From positions 1,240,001-1,304,000 of the forward strand of contig CAMPDV010000014.1 in the NCBI GenBank assembly GCA_946699065.1: DNA of 64,000 nt, in the 5' to 3' direction. The notes under the pieces were generated by a model that worked only from the letters and a program-made list of their open reading frames with translations, made no database searches and was not told the DNA's origin. This document shows, one piece after another, positions 51,892 to 63,404 of the stretch (the stretch's first letter is position 1; every line of letters starts with the position of its first letter). This DNA comes from Loxodes magnus. Lineage: Eukaryota > Ciliophora > Karyorelictea > Loxodida > Loxodidae. The position numbers and the translations under genes are program-made.

Positions 51892-53052
51892 ATGTAATGC
51901 CAAACCACCATTGACTCTGCAATCCAATGCAAAAATTGTGAAAGATTAGATTCCAATCGTTCTTATCGAAATCTCATCTTTCTGGAAAATAAAATAGGTA
52001 CGTCATCTCGAAAAACAATCCAAAGAACTCAATTAACCAAAATAATAATTAGAGTTTGGCTCCCTGTATTATTTCCCTTCAATGCCAAATTAATACTAAT
52101 TCAATAGCATATAAAAAATTAAGAAAAATTAAAGGAAATTGCTTTTTCTAGTAGATAGAAAACTAACAATCGTAAAAAGAATTAAAAAATAAAGCAAGCA
52201 AGGTTACTTATCTCTATAAAACTAGAGACTATTTAGCAGATGAGATCTACATTATTAACATTTGACTTAACAATTTTCTTAAAACAATTTCAATATAATT
52301 TAGAAGAATCCTATAGATAAACTAATGCTTATTAATTCTAGATTTAGAAAGGAAATTATATTTAGATATCTCTTATGAAATAAAAACAGGTTTAAAACTA
52401 ATCTTAGGATAATGACTTCAATTATCTAAACTTTAACTAAATTTGTATAATAGAAGAATTTGCTGAAATTTTGTATGTTAAGATAGAAAGTAATAATAGG
52501 ATATTCTTCAAAAACCAAGTGAAACAATAGTCAAGATTAGAAAGGTATCATTCTAGGAATAATCATTTGGAATAATAGAAGAAAGCCTAAGAAATTAGAC
52601 TAATAACCATGAAGATAAGAAGTAAATGCCTTTTATTTGATATTATTTAGATTATCATGGGTAATTTAGGACTAAAATTTTCAATCTGAGAATAAAGGAA
52701 TAAAAATATTAATAAATCAAAGATAAATAAAAATATGGGAATTCTTAAGGATTGAACTTAGGTAATTCTAAGATAGAAGGAAATTGAAGTAAGAAGAGTT
52801 CTAATTATGATTTATAAGTAATATATGAGAAGGATTCTTATAATTGAAACAACCTTATAGATAATTCCCGCAAATAATACTAATATTTAGAAAACCATTT
52901 AAGTATTAAAAGAGATCATAAGTTAAAAATCTTAAGCAAAAAGCTTAAAAAAGGGATCAAAGTCTTAATAAAATAATTGTATTGAAAAACAAATTTTATT
53001 ATTAAATCTAGAGTAGTTTAGTAGAAAAATAAAAAATTAAGATCTTCAATGA
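51892..53052 (+). CDS. Possible 386-residue protein, unknown
   Basis: An open plus-strand frame from ATG 51892 to TGA 53050-53052 with only a few internal TGA codons. The N-terminal end has QTTIDSAIQCKNCERLDSNR with a Cys-x2-Cys pair; later parts contain CIIEEFAEILYVKIESNN and QKKAQEIRLITMKIRSKC. No family is recognised. A second frame over 51900-52250 also looks plausible, so this is a candidate only. It ends 150 bp before the first RING/kelch copy. Confidence 0.3.
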
Positions 53053-53310
53053 AGTTCATATATAGATTTATTACAACTTTTAAGAAAAGGTATAATCACT
53101 TTTTGCTTTTTTTGTTTCCATTTATTTCTAAAAATTAAAGTTATTTATAAAGATAATTATTTTTTGTTAGTTTCTGTTATATTTCTAAATATCCGTTATA
53201 AAATGTCACGAAGAATTTGTGAGACATGTACTTAAGAGTTCAATTAGACTGATCATATACCCAAATATGTTGATTGTAGCTGTGTTAGATGTGAAAATTG
53301 CTTAAAAATA

Positions 53311-53322
53311 ATATATAAACAT
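53311..53322. repeat. Target-site duplication, left copy (gag-like element 2)
   Basis: ATATATAAACAT, identical to 54253-54264. Confidence 0.8.
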
Positions 53323-54252
53323 TAAATTAAATTAAAGTGTTAAAGAAGGATCGTCTACTTAAAAGCTTCCTACTTCCCTATCCAACCAATAGGAACTTGA
53401 TCTCTAGGTGGTCTTCTCCTCCCTTCACTGTCAAGTTTTCGGAATGGTTGTCTCTTCATATAGCTTGCTTTCTTCTTATAAATTTCTCCATTCCTGGTTG
53501 GGTAAAATTAGGTTAGGTCATTCCATATTTTCTATTAAATCTCCTTTCTCTTCCAGCATCGTCTCCATAGGTGGTCTGTTCTCCTGCAGATGTAACATTT
53601 TTTCCTAAAATATTTCTCTTTAGTTTACTCAATTGGCCCATTATTCTCTTATTCGATCTCCATTGGGATAGATTGCATAGCCTATTATTTTACACTTGTC
53701 TCTAATTTTTCCAATTTGATATGAATATTTTCATTCGATTCGTATAATTGTTCCAGCTGCCTATCGAATTCGTCAATTCTGATATTCATTGCAGCCTGGT
53801 TTAAGTTTCTAGGAGCATGGGTTTCCTCATCTTCTAAATGCTCTTGCTGTTCTTAAGCTAGTTCTTCAATCTGTTTTTCCAGATCTTTATTTTTTCCTAT
53901 TAATGCTAAGATAAGCTTAGCCATTTCCTCCTTCGTCATTCCTAAGATTTGTTCTTTATTGAGATCTCCGAGGTCCATGTAGGGGTTGAATGTCCTAATC
54001 TAGGCCTGAAAGTTACTAATCTTTTGCTTTTTGGGAAGGTCCTCAGTCGATATTGTTGCATGTTAGTGTTTCTAGGGTTGTCTGGGGGGTGTTGTTTAGA
54101 GTTGCTCCTATATGGTTTAAGAAGAAGGTTTGGTTTTGGAAGATGACGTGTGGTGTTTAGAAATTTAGGTTTCCTGCTTCCTCTCTTCCTTTTTAGCTTA
54201 GAAAGAGGTGGTATAGAAGCCCTTTTTGAAACCTTCTACCATATATTTTTTT
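53323..54252 (-). mobile_element. Gag-like zinc-knuckle retroelement, copy 2
   Basis: A 930-bp insertion inside the RING region of the TRIM-like pseudogene. It is flanked by the direct repeat ATATATAAACAT (53311-53322 and 54253-54264). It is more GC-rich than its host. It encodes one gag-like protein on the minus strand, preceded by an A-run, and carries no RT. The full-length relation to the element at 22.7-23.66 kb, with both ends shared, argues for a defined ~0.94 kb mobile unit. It is a probable non-autonomous retroposon using another element's machinery. Confidence 0.8.
53338..54242 (-). CDS. Gag-like protein with CX2CX4HX4C zinc knuckle
   Basis: The ORF starts at ATG 54242 (MVEGFKKGFYTTSF) and stays open to the 3' end of the element; no TGA was found before the flank, so its stop is unclear. 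A basic, Ser/Thr/Pro/Gln-rich N-terminal ~90 residues is followed by a helical region beginning YMDLGDLNKEQILGMTKEE and a coiled coil (RIDEFDRQLEQLYESNENI). Then comes the knuckle C216-x2-C219-x4-H224-x4-C229 (CYICRRTDHLWRRC) and a basic tail ending near PRDQVPIGWIGKQEA. The protein should bind RNA or DNA, as retroelement Gag/ORF1p proteins do. All TAA/TAG read as Gln. It is intact, in contrast to copy 1. Confidence 0.75.
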
Positions 54253-54264
54253 ATATATAAACAT
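54253..54264. repeat. Target-site duplication, right copy (gag-like element 2)
   Basis: ATATATAAACAT, identical to 53311-53322. Coding sequence of the host gene resumes directly after it. Confidence 0.8.
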
Positions 54265-55707
54265 ATAGGCTATTTCAAGTGTCTGCTCCACAACCATGAA
54301 ACATATACTTAGGTAGATTAGCTGAGGATAGCTAACGAGTATCTAAATGCCAAATCTCTCATGTGGAGTTAGCAAGTAAAAAAATGCACATAACATTAAG
54401 AGGAATTAATTTATTTCTGTTAAGACGATAAAATTGAAATATGCTAGTAATGTTTCAATCAATATCATAAGGAGCATCTTTTGATAACTATCTAGGAAAA
54501 AATAAAAGAGTGGTAGCAATATTTATAACGAGACATATAGGAAGCAAAATAAAAAATAAGCTAAAGTCTAGAATAAATAAAAAATAACTATGATACTTTG
54601 GCTAAGCAAAAGGAAGAAGTATATTAGAAGATAAATTAATATACCAATAATATATAAACGTAATTAAGAACAATTAGCAATAATTTACATTAAGAAAAAT
54701 AAGTTTAAATAGATTAGGCTAGTAGACAGCTTTTTGAAATAAGTTAGAACCTCTAGAGAAAATTAAGTTAAATCCTAAATTTTCAAATAGGTGGAGTTAC
54801 TATTGAAAAGTGTGATTCTTAACCTCATATTTATAGGATTTAAATTTATGGATGGATTCTCAAGAGTATAAAAATCCATCATAATTTATAAACTCCATTA
54901 GTCTTCTCGAGTAAGATTAAGACTATGAAAGTTAAATCTGAAGTATTTTGCTGAATTAAAATCAAATTAAAGAGTTGAAACAATTAAAAGAATAATCTTT
55001 GTAGTTAGAAAAAGAATTAGACTAAAATAAGTAATAGATATTAGATTTAGAGAATCAAGATAAAGCAAAAGAAAAGCAATTTAATAAATAATTAATAGAA
55101 AAATAATTAATATCTCAACAATAATAAAAATTTATATAATCTTTAGATTTTGAAATAAATATACTCAAAGATTAGCTAAGTCAGTTATAAAACACTTTAT
55201 AAAATAAATAAAGGGAGTATGAAAATACTTTATCAAAGAATAATGAAGAACATAAAAGATAGATAGATTTACATACCTTTAAGATATAAGAATAACAAGT
55301 AAATTTAGAAAAATAAGAATAGAATCTTATAGCAATTAAAAAACAATATAGTATTGAGTTGAATAGTTAATAACAAGCCTTAAATGAGTAAAAAGAATAA
55401 AATAATACATTATAGAATTAAAAATAAACTTTATAATCTGAAAATTTTTAATTATAATAGTAGATTTAGGAGATAACTAGTTAATATTAATAATAATGCA
55501 CTTTCTCTAAACTACTCAGGTCGAACAATAATAATAATAATAATAGCAAACAAAAATAAATTCTTAACTTATAACTAGATATTAAAGAATTAAATGCTAC
55601 TCCAACATAAGATAAGAAGCTTATATAAATTCTTCTCAAGATTCTAAAGGAGTAATAAAAGAATAAAAAATACTTAATCTAACACCGATTTTCAAGAATT
55701 GAACATA

Positions 55708-56055
55708 TTCATACTAAATATCTGACAATTTGATGATATTAGCAGGAGGATGAGCATAAGAATCTCATATGAATGAGATAATAAAAATAGAGAATGATTA
55801 ACTAACAAAGTTCAATATGAAATATCCTAAAAGGTTAACAGTAATGGCATTTGACTAAGTAAAAAGTAATATGTATATAATAGGAGGAGAAGATTCTTAG
55901 TCGTAAAATCCACCTTCATAAAACCCTCTCTTTTCAAATAAATGTGAATATTATAATATAAAAACGAATGATTAGTAAATAATAGAATAGCATCCCTTAA
56001 AATTAGCTCTATAAGGAGTGAGCGTAATTGAAGATCAAGTGATAACTATGGGAGG
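55708..56055 (+). repeat. Near-identical kelch segment, copy 1
   Basis: 348 bp matching 59474-59821 with no gaps and only about four differences by eye. Sequence on either side is far more diverged, which points to gene conversion between the tandem copies. Confidence 0.8.
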
Positions 56056-56638
56056 AGAAATAGTAGAGCTTAAAGGTAATAATAATAATTCAGAAAGCAA
56101 ATCTTAACCATAAGTAATAGACTAGATATGGTAATTTAGTTTAGTTAAAAATGAGTGAATAAGCCAATCATAAATATTGCCAAATTCAGCGTGTTCTTTA
56201 GGAATGACAAAAATTGCATAGAAAGAGAGTATATTACTATTTGACAATTGAGATAAATTATAGGGAACCTATTAGTATGATGGTAAATAATTTAATGAGG
56301 ATGGATAATAATTTCAGCATAACTCATTATTTTATTTTTGGTATAATCCATGTGAATGCGACTTAAACATATGAATGTGAGAGGCGACTAATGCTTGATC
56401 ACCCTAACATAATTTTCTATATAAATATGACATGAGATCGTTAAAAAGAGAATGGAAGAAGCAGGAGTTAAATATAAATAATTTAGAAGAATGAGAGAGT
56501 AAAGAACCTCATTTAAACATTAAAATTATTATCTATTCATAAAGCAAAATTATATACTATAAAAGTTAAAGTTAAATGATTATAGTATATAAAATAAAAT
56601 AATAATTATAATAAATTAAAGAGCTAATATTTTATATT

Positions 56639-57436
56639 TCAAAGGACTTTCATCCAGTATTTGTTTCAATTTTTTACGTGGATGAATAATAAATACCCTT
56701 TTTTATGTGAAAGGTTACACTAATAACGATCAACAGTTCTTTGCATAAATTTTCCGTTTATATATTCCAGTTTCAACTATTCAAAGTTTATTTATCATCC
56801 TTAATTTTCTTAATTTTTCTCTTATCTAAAGATTTTTCCAAGCACAGTGTTGCTGTAATAAGTGGCTGATTGATTTTCATTACAACAAGTTTCTGTCTTT
56901 TATCTTAATTTTTAATTTTTTGTTTCAATATTCATTTCTCTTTGATAAGCTTATTTCAATTTTTTCATCTTATTTAATTTTTTGACCAATTAATTTAACA
57001 TAATGATTTCTATAGCTTTGTCTTATTTTTTATTAATAAATAATTTAACTTGATTCCACCTTTTAGGTTCTCGGCAATTAATAAGAAACCAAATTTTGTT
57101 TTTAAGATAATATAGAAATGTTTCTAGCTTCCTCTAGTTTCTTAGGTCACTTCTTTCTCCGTTTTCGAAATAAAAATTTATTTCTTCACTCTCAAAATTC
57201 TTGTGTTTATTTCCGAAGGCTTGAGTTAGAATGGATAATTATTATTGCTAATAAAATACTATTCTGTTGCTAAGTTATTTTATATTAGCTAACGATATAA
57301 ATTAATAGCTCATTATTTGGCCAAAAATATTTTTCCTTAGTTCTCTTATTTTTTCCTCTAAAAAAAATTTGTTTCTTTATACTTTTAGATTAATTTTTAA
57401 AGTGTGTAGTGCTTTTTAGATTTTAGATAACTTCAT
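56639..57436 (-). CDS. Unknown 265-residue protein between the tandem kelch genes
   Basis: The frame runs from ATG 57436 to TGA 56641-56639 (266 codons with stop). Composition and order look like a real protein: MKLSKIQKALHTLKINLKVQ, EEKIRELRKNIFGQIMSYQF, QAFGNKHKNFESEEINFYFE, NGERSDLRNQRKLETFLYYL, NCREPKRWNQVKLFINKKQD, CNENQSATYYSNTVLGKIF. It is basic and helical without an obvious membrane segment. The frame stays protein-like upstream of 57436, so the start could be earlier. It lies convergent to the upstream TRIM-like copy and divergent from the downstream one. No known family and no second copy in the window. Confidence 0.55.
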
Positions 57437-57914
57437 TCTTAGGTTTTCAAATCTCAACTAGTTCAATCATAAAGAAGAAGATCTACGGATTATAAGATCA
57501 CTAATGCTATTATTTTTAATCCCCTACCATTAAACACTGGTCGGAACACTTGAAATTGTACTAAGAAAACAATATAAAAAAATCAGAAAAAATGCTATTT
57601 TTCTTAGCTTTATTCCCTAAATTTAATATCCACTTCTTTCTAACATTTTTTAAATGATCCTTCTTAAGAATTTCCTTTCAACTAAACAAGCATACTTAAT
57701 ATAAATATTTCATACAAGTTATTTTAAGTATCATAAACTGAAAAAAAGATAAAAGCAATATTATATAACAAAGAGTAGCATAGTTGTAGGATTGTATATC
57801 TAGTAATATTTTGTATATAAGTTAATTAAGGAAAATATTTAAATATTTATGAGAGTTTACAATGTAATTATTAGATTATGATTCAGTTTAGTTTTTAATA
57901 TTCTTTTAGATAAA

Positions 57915-60249
57915 ATGTCTTAAAGAATCTGTGAGATATGTACTGAAATATTTGACCTAGAGTAGCATCTACCAAGATAAGTTGAGTGTGGCTGTGTGAG
58001 ATGTGATATGTGCTTGAGAATTGCTTATAATAGCTAAAATTACTTCAAATGCTTACTCCACAATTGTAAAACATATGCTCAGATAGACTAGTTAAGAATA
58101 GCTTATGAATATCTATAATAGGATTTCAGTCAAAGCATCTAGCAAGATTAAAGATGTAAATAACACTAGGATGAGCTAAAATATTACTGTGAAGATGATA
58201 AAATAGAACTATGCTAACAATGCATCAATACCTATCATAGAAATCATCTTATCTAATCAATATAGCAAAGGATAGAGGACTAAAATCAATATTTATTATA
58301 ACTAATACAGGAAATTAAGTTAAAGATTAGCTAAAAAATAGACTAAATCAAGATAGCTTAAGATAATTGGCAATAATAAAAGAATCAAGTAAAGAAGAAA
58401 ATCCTTATTTAAGCCAGCAAACTACAAAAGTAGATAATGTAAGCCAGTGAAATTTTGATGCAAGAATCTCAAGTTAAAATAGATTTATCAATTAAATAGC
58501 TGATGGATATGAATGATAATTTATAGAATAAGTTTAATATGATTATTAATATCAAGTCAGAAGGAATCACTATATAAGAATGCGACTTAAATATCACAAA
58601 TTTATAGCAATTAAGATCCTCAATAGATACTCAAGATTAATAAATTCCGTAAGAATCATTAACTCTTATAAATATTAACCAAGAAGATCAAGAATATGAT
58701 AATAATTTATGAAGTATTTTACTAAAGAATAATTAAGTAAGAGAATATAATCAATTGAAAGAGTAATCTCTACTTTTAACAAAATAAGTAGAATAGAATT
58801 AGTAGTAGTTACTTGAACTAAAGTTTTAGTTACAAAATTAAGATGTCCAATATAATAAATATCAGGGAGAGAAAGAACTACTTATTCAATAACTAAAAAG
58901 CTAAGAAAAATCACTTTAAACTTAAATAAATAAATACTAAGATTAAATCAATAAGTTATTAGAATAAATTTAATAGATGTAAGGAGAGAATTACTAACAT
59001 TTACCTTAGAATAATGAGGATCATAAAAAGATAATACAATCCCTTATCTAATAAATATAAGAACAGCAAGCAAATATAACATATAAAGAAGAAAAGACTT
59101 AAGTATTTTTATAGTAATAGAATTTAGAGTTATGTAGTTAAGTATAACTCTTAAATGAGTAAAAAGAATAAAATAATACATTATAGAATTAAAAATAAAC
59201 TTTATAATCTGAAAATTTTTAATTATAATAGTAGATTTAGGAGATAGCTAGTTAATATTAATAATAATAGCACTTTCTCTAAGCAACTCAGATCGAACAA
59301 TAATAATAATAACAAGCAAATATAAATTCTTAACTTATAACTAAATATTAAAGAATTAAATGATATTCCAGCATAAGATAAGAAATTAATATAGATTAGT
59401 CTCAAAACGTTAAAAAAGTAATAAAAGAATAAAAAATACTTAATCTAGAACCAATAATGGATAATTGCACTTATTCATACTAAATATCTGACAATTTGAT
59501 GATATTAGCAGGAGGATAAACATAAGAATCTCATATGAATGAGATAATAAAAATAGAGAATGATTAACTAACAAAGTTCAATATGAAATATCCTAAAAGG
59601 TTAACAGTAATGGCATTTGACTAAGTAAAAAGTAATATGTATATAATAGGAGGAGAAGATTCTTAGTCGTAAAATCCACCTTCATAAAACCCTCTCTTTT
59701 CAAATAAATGTGAATATTATAATATAAAAACAAATGATTAGTAAATAATAGAATAGCATCCCTTAAAATTAGCTCTATAAGGAGTGAGCGTAATTGAAGA
59801 TCAAGTGATAACAATGGGAGGTAAAATAGTTCCATAAGGTATCAATTATTAATATTACAGATAATTAATCTTTACCATAAGTAATAGACTAGATATGGTA
59901 ATTTAGTTTAGTTAAGAATGAGTGGATAAAACAACCATAAAAATTACCAAATTCAGCGTGTTCATTGGGAATGATATACAATGCATAAAGAGAGAGTATG
60001 ATATTATTTGGAAATTATTACTAATTAAGGAGAACTTATCAGTATGATGGTAAGTAATTTTGTGAAGATGGTTAATAATTTCCATATAATGGATAAAATT
60101 TTTGATATAATCCATGTGAGTGCAACTAGAATATATGAATGTGGGACGCATATTCCTTCCAACATAATAATCTTTAACAATATGATATGAGAATGATATA
60201 GAGAGAGTGGAAGAACCATGAATTAGATATTGAAAATGTAGGTGAATGA
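57915..60249 (+). CDS. RING/B-box/coiled-coil/kelch (TRIM-like) protein, 770 residues
   Basis: ATG 57915 to TGA 60247-60249 with one 22-nt intron (59839-59860); 771 codons including stop. Residues 6-51 are a RING-like finger (C6, C9, C25, C27, C30, C33, C46, C51) in which the usual His of the CGH motif is Cys27 (ECGCVRCDMC). Residues 81-111 form a type-2 B-box, C-x2-H-x7-C-x7-C-x2-C-x4-H-x2-H. A long Gln-rich coiled coil spans ~115-500. Kelch-type blades follow from ~520 (SDNLMILAGG, NMYIIGGEDS, EDQVITMGG, IWQFSLVKNEW, FWYNPCECNQNIWMW). The architecture suggests an E3 ubiquitin ligase whose kelch part binds substrate. The catalytic role is inferred from the domain order, and the altered RING may reduce activity. 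Confidence 0.88.
59474..59821 (+). repeat. Near-identical kelch segment, copy 2
   Basis: Partner of 55708-56055. The match stops abruptly about 17 bp before the 22-nt intron of this gene. A shorter near-identical block also occurs at about 59152-59245 against 55381-55475. Confidence 0.8.
59839..59860 (+). other. 22-nt intron in the kelch gene
   Basis: GTATCAATTATTAATATTACAG, with GT and AG ends. Removing it restores the frame shared with the other copy (PQVIDQIWQFSLVKNEW in both). The broken copy has no matching intron: its exon sequence is continuous here with a different linker. Confidence 0.8.
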
Positions 60250-62759
60250 GAAGAAAAACTTATTAAGAATTAAAAACCATTAAATATGAGAAAAATTAAA
60301 AATTAATAAAAATATTAAAAAAAATATTAAGGAATAATTAATTACTGAATATATGTAGTATATTTATAAGAATGTTCTTTATAGTATATATATTAAGTTA
60401 TATTCAATGAGAATATATTATTAAAATAAATATTATTATATAAAAAAAGTAAATATATTAAATATATCCATCAAAGCTTATATTAAAAAATTAAAATTGA
60501 ACAAAAAAGTAATTAAAAAATTATAAAAAAGAGAAAAATTTAAATTGTAAAAATGAATTATATATAAATGTAAATTTAAGGTTAAATAATATATAAAAAT
60601 ATTAGTATAAAAGATTAAAAAAAATATAAAAGCATAAATACTTGAATAATTTAATAAATAAATTATAAATATTAAAGTATATTTAAATACAAATTTAAAA
60701 ATTAATAAAAAGTTAAAAAGAAAGGTAAAATTTAAGTTAAATATCTAAAAGTGATAAAGTAGAAAAATAACTAATACACAGTAAATGAATAATAATAATT
60801 TTTAAAGATATATGTATGTAAAGTAGTAAATAATGAATTAAATAAATAAAAATGAAAGAAAAGAATAGTAAAAGTGTAAAATTAGAGCTGGTTAGAAGAA
60901 TAAGAAGGAAAAGAAAAAGGCAAATGAAAATTATATGATAAAAGTAAAAAATAAAGATAATCTAAGAATAATAATTAAAAATATAGAGAAATATTTGTGT
61001 TTAAATGGAATTTTAAAATTAAAAAAAAAGTTTAAAGAATAAAATTTAAATTTAAAGCTTAAATAAAAAAATTAAGAAAATCTAAAATTTTAGTAAAAAA
61101 AATAAGAGAAGAGATTAATTTAGAAATAAAATAAATAAGAATTTCTATAAAGAGTAATTAGAGAAAGTATGTAAAAAAGTAGAATAGATAATGAAAAAAA
61201 TCAATTTAAAAATAATTAATTGTAAGAGAAAAAAAAGTATAAGATGGAAAAATATTTAATAAGATAAGAGAGTGAAAGAAAGTAAGAATTAAATTAAAAA
61301 ATAAATAAAAATAAATAAATAAAAAAATGTGGAAAGAAGAATATAGAATAAAAGAACTTAGTAGAGAAGAATAGCAAGGAGGTAAAAAAATAGAAAATTA
61401 AAAATAGTTTAATATAAAAAAGAATAAAATTAAAGAATAAGAGATAATATCGTTCATAAAATATTAAAAAATGAGTTTTTGCTTACGTAATAAAACTATA
61501 AGAACTAAGCGAGATGGACAAAAAATTCAAAAAATAGATAAAAAATATTTAAAAAAATTATAGGCTAAAGATAAACAAGAGAAAGAAAATGATAAGAAAC
61601 AAATTAAAATTTAAAAATTAATAAAAGTTAGTACTTGCTTTTAATATGAAATAAAAATAAAAATAAAAATTTATCAAAAACAGCGTTAATAATTACTATA
61701 TCTAAAAATAAAAGTAAAAAAATTTATTTTCTCATAAATTTATTCTAAAAGATATAGAGAGGATGAACGGAACCTAGCAAAACCACAAAAAAAATTGAAA
61801 ATTTATTTTTTAAGCTTGGAAATTTAAAGAAAAATATTTAAGATTCCTTTTTTTGTGTTTTATAATAAGAAAATTACAAAACGAACATAATTAAATAAAA
61901 ATATTTAATATCTAATTAAATAAAAGAAATATAGCAAACTTAAATTCTTAATTTCATATTCATATTAAATATTGATTTATAAAGTATATAATTGATTACT
62001 AATTTAGTTAACAATTTAGAAAGCAAGGAAAATTGATTAAAAATGATTAAAATTATTTAAATTTATGGAAATTAAGAATCAAATGAATAAATAGATGATG
62101 CTAAATTATACATAATAGAAAATAAAATATTAATTATATAAACATTTAAGAAATAAAATTATTTTTTATCAAATTAATTTAAAAAAATTCTTCCGGTAAT
62201 GATATCAGAAAAGGTCAAATATGTAAAAGAATAATAAGAAAAAGGTAAAATAAATTTAATTAACATATTAATGTAAATTATGTTTTAATCTTTACAAATC
62301 AAACAAGAGAGAAAATTTATTTATGCAAATGTTATATTTCTTTTGCTATTTATCTTGCAATAAAACTAAAAAGTTTAATATAATTAAAAATGTTCACAAT
62401 GATATGAACTAAAAAGCAGCTAATTTATATTAAAAAAAATAGAAACTGTTAGTAAAAAGATTATTAGGGAAGTTTATAAATTATTAAGATGTATAAATTA
62501 TTAAATTTTCTTCCTTTAAATATTAGTCTTTTTAAATAGTAAATTACCTTTTTATCTTAAAATTTATGTTATGAGATATAAAAATGAAAAAGGATATACC
62601 TTACTTAGTAGATTAAATAAAATCTAAGCATTAATTTAATTTCACGTAATTAATGAATTATTCATAATATTACTACTTTGATTACTGACTCAGTAACATT
62701 TAACTAAAGATAAAATTGAAAAGTAATCGAAAAATATTTTTTAATTTAATTAAATTTAA
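60250..62759. other. A-rich desert with strong strand asymmetry
   Basis: Extremely AT-rich, with A far more common than T on the plus strand across ~2.4 kb and few G or C. No domain, RNA gene or repeat is recognised. Any translation is Lys/Asn/Ile/Gln-rich and uninformative. Confidence 0.45.
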
Positions 62760-63000
62760 ACCAAAAAAGTTTTTCGACGTCTTTAATTAGAAGAATTGCT
62801 TCCTTCAATTATAGAGTTAGTAAAATTTGTTCAATTGATATTTAATCTACCCTAGATATCATCATTCTTCTTTAATTATTCCTCCTTTCGACTTATCTTT
62901 AACTTCTTCCCCTTTCGCTTTCTCAATTTCTAGAGATTCAAGTCCTCTTTTCATTAGCTTCTTGTGAAATATTTTGGTTTATAAGTCTAAATACTCCAAT
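62760..63000 (-). mobile_element. LINE 3'-end fragment, F1
   Basis: On the minus strand a Lys/Glu-rich coding end (MKRGLESLEIEKAKGEEVKD, then a second run to two successive TGA codons near 62865) is followed by a hairpin (62780-62788 with 62807-62815) and an A/T tail. The order and sequence resemble the 3' end of the intact LINE, whose ORF also ends in an acidic tail before a hairpin. It is a 5'-truncated or decayed copy of a related element. Confidence 0.55.
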
Positions 63001-63404
63001 TTTAATCCTTGAAAATGAGTTTAAAATATTTTTTTAATTAAAGAGATATAATTAATATTAAATAAATTATTTGATCTTTCTTCTATATCTAGTAGATATT
63101 TAATAGTCTTATGTATTTTACAATTGTAATTTATTATGCTTTTTACGATTTTTTAAATCTTGATTTGCTTGTTTTTTTGTTGAAAAAGTTTGGTTTTAGT
63201 TAAAATAAATTTTATAGAAAAATTTATTTCAATTAAAATTTGAATAGCAACCTTAAGAAGAAAATATTCTAAAACTATGAAAGGAACATAAAGAGCGTAA
63301 AAACTATTACTTATAAATGAAATTTATTATTTATGTTTAAAAATTATTTCTAATAATGTTCATTTAGGTTTTAAAGCTAGTTCAAAATATTAAAATTTAA
63401 AAAA
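63001..63404. other. Spacer between LINE fragments
   Basis: AT-rich; nothing recognised. Part of it may belong to a longer decayed copy of the left fragment. Confidence 0.35.

Larger units (their letters stand above)
53203..56494 (+). pseudogene. RING/B-box/coiled-coil/kelch (TRIM-like) gene, broken copy
   Basis: Paralog of the intact gene at 57915-60249. It starts with RRICETCTQEF and a Cys-rich RING region, then is interrupted at residue ~40 by the gag-like element (53323-54252). After the insertion follow the rest of the RING, the B-box (CTQHQEELIYFCQDDK...), a Gln-rich coiled coil and the kelch region ending at TGA 56492-56494. Frame changes are needed near 54830 and 55500, the latter a missing base relative to the intact copy. 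The sequence around the insertion reads through in frame if the element and one target copy are absent. The kelch part is almost identical to the other copy. It is no longer able to make the full protein. Confidence 0.85.

Noticed and set aside
53408..54146. Two plus-strand ORFs inside the second gag-like element
   Set aside because: Both are antisense to the zinc-knuckle ORF, which has a clear motif and a homolog.
59223..60219. Four minus-strand ORFs over the intact kelch gene
   Set aside because: They are shadows of the plus-strand kelch gene, whose frame is conserved in its paralog.
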